Positions 24,863 to 36,088 of a DNA stretch of 64,000 nucleotides are shown piece by piece. Every line of letters begins with the position of its first letter. The first letter of the stretch is position 1. The translations under genes were made by a program, and so were the position numbers. The stretch lies in the NCBI GenBank assembly GCA_030549495.1, contig JAUIRK010000936.1, positions 620,001 to 684,000 of the forward strand, given 5' to 3'. The stretch comes from Nectonema munidae. Taxonomy: Eukaryota; Nematomorpha; Nectonematoida; Nectonematidae. Under the pieces are notes generated by a model. That model was not told the DNA's origin and ran no database searches. It was given only the letters and a program-made list of their open reading frames with translations.

Positions 24863-25250
24863 ATTGAAAAATTTGCTACATAATTAACATAAGAGAGAAA
24901 GGAAACAAAATAAACGAATAAAGCAATTTTCACTATTAAATTGAACCGTCTGTTCTCAGAATAATTTAAAAATAATAGGAGGCATAAAGAATTAGAGTTT
25001 ATTTAATATTTTCAAGTTTTTATAAGCAGCAAAAGCCAACGTTTAAGTAGCTACTAGCCCTTATAATTATAAAATTATTTAAATAACGGTCGACAGACAT
25101 TTTGCCCCCTGACAAATTGTCTCATAGGCTATTAATTTCATCCATCTTTGCTTATTATATGTGTAAAATTATTAAAAAATTTTATATTCTTGTTTATTTT
25201 ATCTCTATTAAATTATTTCAAATTAATCAATTTATCTCTTAATTTTTTAG

Positions 25251-25390
25251 AATTGTCCATGAGAAAAAATGTCTTATCAAAATAACGGGGCGAATTGTCC
25301 ATGAAACAAAATGTCTTATGAAAATAATGGGGCGAATTGTCCATGGAACGAACTTTCTTATGAAAATAATGGGGCGAAATGTCCGAGGAC
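25251..25390. repeat. 42-bp tandem repeat, about 3.3 copies
   Basis: Unit starts (AATTGTCCAT or variant) are at 25251, 25293, 25335 and 25377, an exact 42-bp period. Each unit holds TGTCTTATGAAAATAATGGG or a close variant. Since 42 is a multiple of three, the minus strand stays open and shows a 14-residue repeat (MDNSPHYFHKTF). It has no known function, and I treat it as a minisatellite. Confidence 0.85.
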
Positions 25391-25886
25391 CAAACTAACA
25401 TAAATCAAAGCATACGAGAAAAGAAAATCATTGCGTTTTTTTTTGAATATTTCTGTCTAAAAATAAAATTCTGACAGCTGTCATAAATAGATCAAATACA
25501 TTTTTAACAACTGAAACATTTTGTTTCGATACTATATTTTTATTATAATAATCAACAAATTTTCTTAAAAAAAGTGATTTGATTATCTACAGTGTTACTT
25601 ATAAAATTTAACAATCGAACATTATAAAAAATATCTCTGCTCAAATATTAAGCAAATAGAGTATTCGTGCTTTTAAACTGAATAGATAATCAAAATATTC
25701 ATTCCCAAATAACTATTGAAAAAAATTTCTTGACTTGAAAAATTAAAGTTTTCAAATGTTACAAAATGTAGCAAACGTAGTGATAAAGATTAAGTGACTT
25801 TTGTTGAAATAAAATTTAAATTATTTTATTTATTATAAAGATTGAAAACTATTTTAACTTAACTCTAAATGCAAATTAGACAGAAG

Positions 25887-26084
25887 CAGTGGTGTAGCCA
25901 AAAAAAAGTTGATAGAAGGGGCACAATTTAAAAACAAAAAACTTGCGCAACATTATTTATACTTTCTTAATCCTTTCATTGGAGAAATTTTCAAAAACTG
26001 ATATCGCATAAGACGCATGGGTCACCATTCGGTACATAGGAGTGTGGGCACGGCCTCTCATGCCCCAGCCTAGCTACGTCACTG
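25887..26084. mobile_element. Non-autonomous hAT element with 8-bp target duplication
   Basis: The ends CAGTGGTGTAGCCA (25887) and TAGCTACGTCACTG (to 26084) are inverted repeats of the CAGTGGCGTAGC type. Flanking 8-mers GACAGAAG (25879-25886) and GAGAGAAG (26085-26092) agree at 7 of 8 positions, as expected of a hAT target duplication. The interior is about 170 bp and non-coding. Confidence 0.75.
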
Positions 26085-26092
26085 GAGAGAAG

Positions 26093-26451
26093 AGAGCTGA
26101 ATGAGATAGAAGAGCTTAACAAGAGAAGAGGGCTTGAATGAAAGAAGAGAGCTTGGGTGAATGATTGAGTTTTAGCAGAGAAAGCGGAAGAGAAAAACAA
26201 AGGGGAGAGAAAGAGAAATAGAATCACTGTGACAGAAGATGAGAAAATCTAGTGTATCATCAACATGTGTGTGCTCAAAAATACTACAAAGAGAAGACAC
26301 TGTGATAAACATTGCTTACTTATTGTGTGCATATTGAAGCAATTGATTATTATTATTATATAGCTCTCACGCATCGTCTGTAAAATATGTTCGATAGGAA
26401 AAATGCGATCATCATACATGTTTTATAAACAAGCAGCAACTCTTACTTATA
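26093..26451. other. Spacer between two transposons
   Basis: AG-rich stretch (repeated agagaagag motifs, 26085-26220) followed by AT-rich DNA. No gene or RNA is seen. Confidence 0.4.
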
Positions 26452-28748
26452 GATTAGAACCCAAAATTCGATTCCATATCTGTTCCCATTATTTAAGTCC
26501 AAATTTCATGCAAAAAAAAATATTTTTTAAAGGTTGCACATGACACTTGAAAAAAGCCTAATACAATAACAAACGAGCTAAAAAGAAAAAATATGTTGTA
26601 ATAATTTGTGTTTTTATTTAAAAAAAAATTAACTGAAACACACATAAATATGTTACTTAGAAAGTCCTGCAACCAATGTAACTATTGGCATTAGAAAACA
26701 GATGCCTATGCTTTTTGACAACTTGCAGTAAGTACTGGAGTTGTTCTTCGTTAGGTTACGGTTGAAGTCTTGAATCAGCTTGATTGCCCTTTTAGCAACA
26801 TCGTTGACAACTTTTCTGAAATGCACAATTTTACCAGCCTTCTGAAAGTTTGTATTATCAGCCCACTCTACATGAGGAATTGCTAGGAATATTTGTGGCA
26901 GATCCAGAGTTTCAAAGAAACGCACTGTGTTATTGGTGACAAAATCGCTGATCTGCTTTCTCTCATAATCTGCTTGATTGGGGCGTTACAACGTCTTGGT
27001 GGAACCTCTGAACCCTTCTTTTCTATAATGTTATGAGCCATCAGCTTTTTCTGCTCTTCTGTTACACTTGAGTCAAAGAATGCCAAGCCAACCATTTCTT
27101 CACCTAAGTACCATATATGTCAACGAAAAGATTTTAAAGCTGCTTTCTTGACAACTGAATTGCTATACGTTAACAGCTTTTTGAGGAATGTCAAATCATT
27201 TTGAGGAGCTTTGGCTGGTGATGTCGCCTCAAACCAGACTTTCGTGCAGAGACTTGCAACAAAAAGTAGAAATTCCAGCATTCCGCGCTCTTCAGATGCT
27301 TTCAAGGTAAACTGCTTTCTAAACATCCACATTTTATAGCAGTAAATTACCTTTGCCATCCATCTCGCTCTATGAAGGGCGCCATGAGCTTGGAAATGAA
27401 CTCCCCTAAGTGGATTCTCTCCAAGAAAAATGACGATAAGCTCCAAAAATTCTCTGTAGTCATCCCGTGATTGGTGTTGACTAAGTTGTTCTCTTACAAA
27501 CTGAATTGTATCTTCCTTAAATTCAGTAATCTCACTTCTCCCTGAAGCTGTTGAGTAAGAACGAGTATCAATTGTGGACCATTTTTCTTTGAAACGTTTG
27601 AATAGGGCAATATCCGGCCCAGATGATGTTTGGGTTATTTGTAGCGCACTGAAGAATTTTTTTAAGATTATTTCAAAGATGTGATTTCGGCAGGCAAAGT
27701 GGAAAACATTTTTTTCCTAGTGCATTTTCAATCAGAATACATGCTCCATTGATACGCCAAGTGTTGCTGGCTGTTGTGTCAAAACATATGCCGGTCACTT
27801 GGTTAGATACTTTCCATTCATCAATGCATGCGAGCACGGCATTTGCTTGAGTTTGTCCTGTTCCATTGTGTAATTTTGGAACGTCAAGAAGAATATCTGT
27901 ATCTGCACCGGTAATAATTACTGGTAACCTATCGACCTTCTCACATTCAGTAATATCTGGCAGCAACTTTCTATACCAATGAACTGTCAATGATCCATCT
28001 GCATTGTAACGTTCTTTTATGGCATTTGCCATTTTTTTTCTATTTGTTAGTCTTGCCCGACGAATTGAACTACGACTCAATGAGAATGTGCTGCATTTGA
28101 GAGTAAGGAGACAGCTTGACGGTCAGTGACTTTTGAGGTGTCTAAAGCAGTTGTCACATTGCTGAACTTTAGAGATGTCTTTGATTTAGAAATGTCAGAT
28201 CTTCTTTTTTTGGGAGGTTTTATTGGCTTGGTAGTGTTATCTTGGCTGGTAGTTTCTGAATCAGAGCAAGAAATCACAGCACTAATACAGCTTTCCCCAA
28301 AGTGCCGTTGATTTTCTTTTGCCATCTCTCTACGCCTTTCAAAGGACTCTTTTCTCTTGATCATTCTTTGTCTATTCTTTATCCACACATGTCATGTATC
28401 CTCTGCGACCTTGTCTTTGGAGGTTGAAAAATTGACGGTCTTCTGGTAACTTGATTAATTTGTTTGCACTTTGATGAGCAATGTCAAATAATTGGTTTAA
28501 TTTTTCAATAAATTGCTGTTCATTTGCTTGTTGTATCTTTGATTTGCGCTTAATTGCTTTCTTCAACCCGTTTTCTATAGCATAGCTTAAAGCTGTTGGT
28601 ATTCACATAGACATATGCCAAAAACGCAAAGTTATGTAATTGCCAAGAAACTTTGACCGACTTGTGCAACCTTTAAAACATCTCTTTTTTTTCAAATTTC
28701 TGCCTAAATAATCTTTTAAGTGTCAAAGCCAAATGCAGGGTTCTAATC
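26452..28748 (-). mobile_element. DNA transposon with about 90-bp terminal inverted repeats, family unassigned
   Basis: The left end begins GATTAGAACCC (26452) and includes ATTATTTAAGTCCAAATTTC and TTTTTTAAAGGTTGCACATG. The reverse complement of the right end begins GATTAGAACCC (from 28748) and includes ATTATTTAGGCAGAAATTTG and TGTTTTAAAGGTTGCACAAG. Spacing of these blocks is nearly the same on both sides, so these are long imperfect terminal inverted repeats. The element is 2297 bp and is filled by one transposase-like gene on the minus strand. No target duplication could be fixed. Superfamily: unknown, possibly a divergent hAT relative. Confidence 0.75.
26653..28566 (-). pseudogene. Large transposase-like protein of an unnamed family, lightly broken
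   Basis: Almost the whole interior of the transposon reads as one protein of about 600 residues with a few frame changes and one in-frame stop. In order: a charged N-terminus; SLTVHWYRKLLPDI and RLPVIITGADTDILLDVPKL; GICFDTTASNT; a segment read in a shifted frame as ACRNHIFEIILKKFF; HGALHRARWMAKVIYCYKMW; WYLGEEMVGLAFFDS; and FFETLDLPQIFL near the end. I recall proteins with these segments as uncharacterised, multi-copy genes in arthropod and cnidarian genomes. The order D-TxASN, then Cys-x-x-His, then an RW motif, recalls the hAT catalytic layout, but that is inference. The low number of breaks suggests a fairly young copy. Confidence 0.65.
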
Positions 28749-29295
28749 AAAATTATCTAAAAGTTTTTTTTTATCGTGCTTTGATGGACCACTCTAATAG
28801 TAATATACATATGTTATGTATATAATAGAGTATATATAGATAGAGAGAGAGGCACAGAGATGTATTACTTTTATGTAAATATATCTGTATATTATAAAGC
28901 AGATTAACGCAAAGAGAAGAAGTTGGCATGCCTCAGGTAAAATGATCGTTCAATACTTCAGATGAAAGTCCCTCTGTGAAACTGTTTAGATGCGAATTCT
29001 GAAGATGTACTTCTATCGATAAACTTTCCTTTCATTTAATTTTGATGATAAATATTTAAAATCTGTGAACCATCATGATGCATAAAAAAATAATTTACAT
29101 GAAAAACTAAGTTTTTAAAAAATATTTAATATAGTGTGTGATATAACAAAACTATTTCTTCGGGCAAGAAAAACAGTTTTTTATAGTACATGGGGTATCG
29201 TATGATTTTATGAATAAAATTTTGAAGCAATTTTTGAAAGAGTTTTTACTTAAATGCGCTATTTCTGTAATATTCATGCTTTTAAATTCTTTCAG
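28749..29295. other. Intergenic, simple repeats
   Basis: AT-rich DNA with a TA- and GA-rich simple repeat near 28810-28860. No gene or RNA is seen. Confidence 0.45.
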
Positions 29296-29299
29296 TAAA

Positions 29300-32260
29300 T
29301 TAGGAATTTTATACCCTATTTCTTGTTTACATTTATTTCATTTAGACCTATGAATGAAAAGATTTAATTTTGTTCTTGTATTATGATTGTGCAACTCATA
29401 ATTAAACCTTAACATATTTACATAATTTATCGGAAACAAACTATGAATAATGTCATAATAAAAATTCAGAATTTTATATTTATACATGTCCAATATTTTA
29501 AGAAAATTTATCATATAAAATTTACTGTCAGTGTGTTCATTCTGTTTCAAATTTAATGTACTTCTCAATAACTTCTTTTGAATAATCAATATTCTATCAA
29601 GATTCGCATTTCCCCAGTTCACCAAGGAATAATTTATTACTGGTAAAAAACTAATGATTTATATGCGATAGTTTTGACTTTTACTAGAAAATAGTTTCAA
29701 CTTTTAAATTTTGAAAGCAAGTAGCTTAATTTATTACACACAGAATCAACTTGGGCGTTTCAAAGAAGTTTATTATCAATAATAACACCTAAAAAAATTG
29801 ATCTTGGTAGGCAATTCGAGATCATTGTTATCAATCCTGACATTGAGAAGGAATAAGTTTGTATTTTGAGAAAATAGCATCGCTTTTGATTCGTTATAAT
29901 TTAAGAATATATTAATATTGATAATTTCTTATTCGTGTTCTCGCAATTCAAAGAATTCTTTTATTTAGATATAAGTAGTCGTCTGCAAAAGCTAGGGCTT
30001 TACAAATATTCTTGTTTAAATTATTATCAAGGTAAATAGTAGAGGTCCTAATGAAGACCTTTGAAGTACTCCTGCAGTTATGAAATCATAGATATTTGAG
30101 AAACTACCATTTACAAATATTGAAAATTTCCTATATTTCAAAAAAGATTCAATTAATCTTAAAGTAGGTTGTTCAAATTTATAGCAGTTAAGTTTATTCA
30201 ATAAGGAGTTATGATTAATACAGTCAAAAGCTGCCTTTAAGGTCTAAGAATATACTTAATGAACTAACATTTATATTCCAATTGACAATGATTTCAGAAA
30301 TAAGTATAGCGTGAAGTTTTCCAATGTTTTTGAACTTTCGAAAACCGAATTGATGATTTGAAATTAAATTCAAAGTAATTATAAATTTGACTATATAAAA
30401 TTTTTTCTAATATTTTTGAAAACGCATGTACTATGCTGACAGGTCTATCTATTTCATTTGGCCTACCTTCTTTTTTTTTGCTATTGGTAGGGCTTTACTT
30501 ATTTTAAATGAATCTGGATACTCTCTTTGAGATATGCATTTATAATATATAATGAAAAGCGGTTTTATTATTGCGTTGTCAATTATTTTTACCATATTAA
30601 TTGATATCCCATAAATGTCGGTTGTATTTCCATTTTTAAGTTGGCTAATTGTATTTAATATATCATTATATGAAACATTTTTAAATTGAAAGAAACTGTT
30701 GTATTCAGGTTTAAGTATAGTGTACTCACATGAATCCATTTTATTTTTGTTTTTATTTTATCTTTAAAATGAATTGCAAATTTATCTGCTAACTCATTGT
30801 TGCTTATATTTGATTCATCAATCGTTATTTTTACTTTACCTTTTGTTCTCTCTACTTTTATTACTGATTTTATTTTTTTTCTAGAATCATTTTTACTGTA
30901 TTGGATTTTTTTTGAAATATTCAACCTTTGAGCCCCGAATTAACTTTTTTTGATTTTTAACACATTCTTTGAAGCTTGTGTTTAAATTATATAATTATCG
31001 CCTTTTTTATATTTTATATAGTTTATCCCTTTCCTTTATTTTAGTCAATATTTGCTCATATTAATCCATGTATTTTTGCCTTCTTTATACTTATTTTTCC
31101 TCACACCTGATAAAAAGAACAATTATTATTTATGATTCAACTAGTTCTATCTATAAAATGAGTCGCCATATTATTTGCAGTTCCTTGTAAATCATCCTAA
31201 TTAACTTCATATAATAATTTAGATTACTTTTTGTAGTTTCGTAAATTATTCCTGAATAATTCAGTCGTGAGATATCATTTATAATAATATTGTCTATACA
31301 AGTGTTTGCGGCAGGTCTACTAGTTTTATTTATAGTTTTGTATAAACCATGACATGTGATGTTTTTCTATAAACTGTTTGATTTGTAAAGAATATTTAGT
31401 ATTAAAATTTATATTAAAATCAAATCAGCTTCAACATCTGAACTGGGCAACAATAAATTAGTAAAATCTGAGTAGAATATATTATTCAGATTGTCTTTCA
31501 AGAATTCTTCACTCATCACATAACTTGTCTAAATTATTAAGGTCACTATTTATTTGTTTATGAATACTCTTTTGAATTCTTATTCTTGTAGTACGATCAG
31601 GAGATAAAGCATTATGATTGAAATCAATATTTTCTAGATTACAACATGTTTTTTGCTCAGCATTTTCATCCCAATTATTACACAATTTTTCTTGATTCTT
31701 TTTATCACTAAAATTACCACATTTTGAACAAACTTTTTTATTAAAACAATTATTTGCTATGTGTCGTCCATATTTAAAGCAATTATAGCACATTTAAAGC
31801 AATTATAGCGCTGTTTTGCATGAGGTATATACATTTCAAAGGGTACGATTACTACACCTATGTATATTTTTGCTTGTTTTTTAAAATAATAATTAATGAC
31901 ATTTTTTGAAAAACTTGCTATCAAGTTATAGCTCTATTCTTTCTTAATTCTATAAAGTTCAATTTCCTCTATATCACTCAATTCATTGTTCAACCGTATA
32001 CTATTCTCTACATCCTCTAATGACATAAACTTAGGAATACCCTTTATAAATAATTTTGGATTTTTGATTTTCAAATTCATATAATTCACCATTAACTTCA
32101 CTGATATTAGAGTTTGTGATCTCAACGTCAACTTTTATTAATCTCATAGCCTCATTTATTTTATTTATTGGCCCATTTGTTGATGAAGTTTCCACCAATA
32201 AAGATATTTTGAAGTGAAATTCATTATTTTTTTCTTGTTAGTTGCTTCCGTATTTAATGA
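29300..32260 (-). mobile_element. Jockey/CR1-like LINE with zinc-knuckle ORF1, broken
   Basis: Read on the minus strand. ORF1 (32131 down to 31509) has a segment with KNPKLFIKGIPKFMSLEDVE, which may be an RNA-binding fold, and then two cysteine knuckles (CYNCFKYGRHIANNC and KVCSKCG). After a region too short for an intact endonuclease, the RT begins: SNNELADKFAIHF (30800s), NTTDIYGISINMVKI and YPDSFKISKALPI (30450-30740). Then come LNCYKF and the degenerate PQG box GVLQRSSLGPLLF (30016-30201). A thumb/C-terminal part follows at 29338-29625 (NWGNANLDRILIIQKKLLR). The frames are interrupted repeatedly. It is a different subfamily from the LINE at 11-15 kb, judging by ORF1 and RT text. Confidence 0.8.
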
Positions 32261-33091
32261 TTCTAAGCAAGTTACTTTGTTTTGGTTTAAAAATATGATT
32301 TTTTGATTCAGAAATGTTTTTCTTCAATAAAATTTTTATTTCATAAATTGGAAGAAAAATAAGAAAAAAATGATAAGTATGTTTGCGCATCCCCCATTGC
32401 ACCCAGAATGATAGGATGGGCTTTGTTTGATTTATTCAGTAAATTTCTCTCTTGAAAAAAAAAATTAGCTGAAAAGCATGGGCCATATTAAAGTTTTATC
32501 TACCCTGATTATAGAGCCAAGGTTTATAGCGTTCATGAAGTAGTCAAGTTGACATTTTTATAAAGTATGAAAGAAGGACGTTTCAATTTAGATTTAAAAA
32601 ATATTTAATAGATACATGATTTGATAATGATAAATTTACAAAAAAAAATTAATTAAATGATTTAGTATTTTGATGTATTCTTATCGTACACGAACATTTA
32701 GCCGAATGGACATTTGGCTGAACAAGATAAAATTATTATCTAGTAGATAAAATTGTTCATCACATAATTTATGTATAGAAGATATGAATAATAAAAAAAC
32801 AAATTACGCCATAGATTTGTAACCAATCATGTCATATCATATCATATGAATCATAATTTGTACAGGTAAAAAGGATTTTAAAATTAATTGGGAACAAAAT
32901 ATATAAGATGTACTGGATCATCTCAGGAATTATATGGGGGTACTATTAAGCTAATAGTAGTGTTTAAAGCTGAAGAGAGAGCATGAGTGGCAAAAACATT
33001 TGACGAAGTGCAATAATTGATAATAAAAAAATACCCTTTGTAGAATCCTCAAAACTACATACTTTCTCGTGTTAAGAATTTTATATTTTTA
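32261..33091. other. Intergenic, no gene seen
   Basis: AT-rich DNA. A catatcatatcat short repeat occurs near 32833-32850, and a gccgaatggacatttggctg motif near 32701 recalls common invertebrate minisatellite text. No supported gene. Confidence 0.4.
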
Positions 33092-33095
33092 GTAA

Positions 33096-33338
33096 TTTAA
33101 AACTAACTTGATTGACGTCAGAACGCTCAATTTATTTCAAAGGGTTTCATCTCCACAGATTAGAATGGAAGCACTATTAAAAAGATGACCATATTTATAT
33201 GCGCTTATAGGAATTAATGAAATTAATTTTATAAGTATATCTAAAATTGAAAGAGAAATATCAATCGAATTAGAAAAATTGGAAGACGCTTTGGAATTCA
33301 AAAATTTCTTTTTCTCATCAAAATTTTTTCATAAATAG
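33096..33338 (+). pseudogene. Unrecognised 80-codon coding-like frame, interrupted
   Basis: After a tttatatttttag acceptor-like site, one frame reads NLIDVRTLNLFQRVSSPQIR and MEALLKR. After one interruption it reads PYLYALIGINEINFISISK and EREISIELEKLEDALEF, ending at a stop near 33338. The composition is balanced and the last part has a charged, helix-like pattern, unlike the Phe/Lys/Asn-rich chance frames around it. I do not recognise the product. It could be the last exon of a decayed gene or a transposon piece. Confidence 0.35.
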
Positions 33339-36088
33339 CAAAAGTCTTTATTTTAATTAAAAATGAATCAAAAGAAATTCTATTCAAACTAAATGAATGA
33401 TAAAAATTTTAAATCTTTCCAGACAAAGTTCATAATTGAAATACAGCATGCATAATAAAAGAAGATACATAAAAGGGGCATGGCGGCACTGATCACTTTC
33501 AATAAAAAATATCGCTCACATGTTTTTATCAGATGCAGTTCTTTTTTTAGGATTCTTAAACACTTGCCATCGGATAAGGCTGACTAAAAATTAATTTAAA
33601 AAACAAGTTAAATTTATTTTATAATTTAGGCAATTTTAACCCTGTCAGGAAAGGAAAAAGCCAACTAACTTGTAATTCAGTTTCAACCAGTCGCACTTAA
33701 CTGTTAAACATAAGGAGTATGATGGCGTTCTCACATCTAAAGTAAATCAATAAAGTTTATTATATATTTATTTTTTCTTATTTGCCAAATTTTTGCAAGC
33801 AGGGGCCTATGTAAGTTCCTAATTTTAGAATGTCTTTCATCCCATATGGTCGGCTTAGTTTGTTTGTGTTTACACATACACCTTTTTTGAAGTTAGCCCC
33901 TTTTTCTTGTATGAAATCTAAATAATGTGTATTTTTTTAAAAAAATTTGGATCATCTGGGCAATAAAATGTTGTGAGTGTGGCTAAAATTGTTATGAATA
34001 GTAATCAAATCACAATCCCATGTACCATACGGCTACTTATTTTTTGGAAGTGCATTTTAAAAGTTCTATATAATTGACATATCTAGGAAACAGCAGCTCG
34101 AAATATTTAAAGTAATCTTAGTGTTGCACAGACATTTTTCTTTCTCTCTGATGTTTAAAAAATACGAGTCAGGTGCTTCGCTCCATTAACTTTGTATTTA
34201 TGATAAGCAAAGTATATCGCCGCATGCAAGTACAACCATCATTTCATTTTGCTGCATTAACATTACTTACACCAGTATTCTTGATAGTAATGCTTACATA
34301 CAAAACAAAATGCTTTTTTAGAACAATATACCTACTTGTTTCATATATAATTGTGTCAAAAACATCAAATATCTCTAATCCTAAATATTTCTTTCATTCA
34401 CCATGGCGTGAGAGATGAATAATCTTGTCGAGGATTCTAAAATAGTTACTCTATTTATGAAAGAAGAAACAAGGTTCAAAGAAAAACATCAATACTCTGT
34501 TCAGCAAAAAAGTGTCCTGTTTCTGTTGTAAAAAATTTTTCCCAGATGGTTATAATAAGAAAAAATATTTATGGCGAAGATCCTCACTAAATTGAAAAGG
34601 GCTCTGGTTGCACTTAAAGTTTATTAGGAGCAGGAATCCTTCTTATTCTGCCAAATATCTTTCTCTCCCCAAAAGGAAAGTTTGTTATAATTTCTTAAGA
34701 TATGACTATCAATCACAATCCTTATAGTTGATAGAGTTAATAAGGATAACCCATTTACGAACGAACGAACAAAGAAGATGACTTTTGTAATTTTTATTTA
34801 ATCTCCTTGAAAGTAAGATTTCTTCTGTGTTACCTTGGGAACATTGGTTTAATTGGGTTAATAAAAAGTTTAGTGTCGCCAACTTTTTTTTTTGTATCAA
34901 AGTAAGCAGACAATGTGAAAGGACGTCTTGAGACGATATCTTGCGTAGATAGTAATAATGAGGATATCATTGTGCACTTCAGAAAGCGTAGATGTTTTGT
35001 GCTTTAAGACTTCACAAATTGTTACCCTTTTAAAATTTAAATAATTATATTTATTTTTTAGATTCTGATACTTTTGGAACAAGTATGGCAACGTGTTTTC
35101 TCAACATTGAACAATACCATTCCAAATTATAGACAAGTCATGTGAGACCTAACTTAATATTTCCTTAGTTTGTGGAATAAATATCTTGAAGATTTTTTTA
35201 AATTTTTGAATCCAAAAAGAGAAATATGTCATATTTATTTCTTTCAAATTTTCTTAGCGTGTTTGTTATAATAAACTTTTAAAAATGACTTCGATATACT
35301 TTTAATCAATTCGATGAAACCAATGTTACCAAAAATACTTGTAATTACTTTAACATAATAGTTCAAGTCTTTAGCTTTTGCTGCTTTAACCTTAAATTTA
35401 TCGTTTCAGCTCCATTTTTTCATTCTAGAATCTTCTTTAACTTTTCGCCAACTCAAATATCTTTTGTTGCTGGGCATACGCTAGCATTTTAATTAATTTG
35501 TTACCCCATCAAATCTCAATATCTTTATGCGACTCAACAAGTAATACCTATTTTTATCACCGCAGCCGGCATTCTTTCGATTTCTATACTTCACCACTCA
35601 GATAAAATAAGTGACAATATACTTAGTTTCCAAGGGTGCAAATCTACGAACATCTTTCCGCAACTGTACACACACACACCAACTCCTACATATCACTCAA
35701 AGATCATATCACCTACATATACACCTTTGTGAAACCTACTAATGCCACCATGATTTTGAAGACATTATGTTAAGAATTAAGGAAATTTTTAAATCTAGTA
35801 AATGATTCCTGAAAAAAATTGAATAAAAAATTAGCGGAGTTGTAACTGGTGTTTAGGTTTTTTATACAGCTCCATGCTATAAATAGTGTAATTATATATT
35901 TTATTATTTTTTTAGATATTTTAAGTGGATTTTTAAATTGTTCCAACTTAATTTTTATTTTTTACCTATTCCAACTCTCACCTCCATTTGCTTAACGTTA
36001 TACCCATTTCACATTTGGTTTGATTGTTTTTGATTAATACCATAAGACGAAAGATACTGCTTTTTGATCATTTGCTTTTATTTCAAAA
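33339..36088. other. Intergenic upstream of RIOK1
   Basis: No gene is supported. A short frame at about 34416-34532 begins ATG after an upstream stop and reads MNNLVEDSKIVTLFMKEETR, but it ends after 38 codons without a clear donor. A CA simple repeat is near 35670-35680. The 80 bases before the RIOK1 ATG (TGCTTTTTGATCATTTGC and so on) are the presumed 5' untranslated region. No TATA box or other promoter motif is clear. Confidence 0.4.

Noticed and set aside
25213-25401. Possible repeat-protein gene on the minus strand
   Set aside because: The frame exists because the tandem unit is 42 bp; no start context, promoter or homologue is visible.
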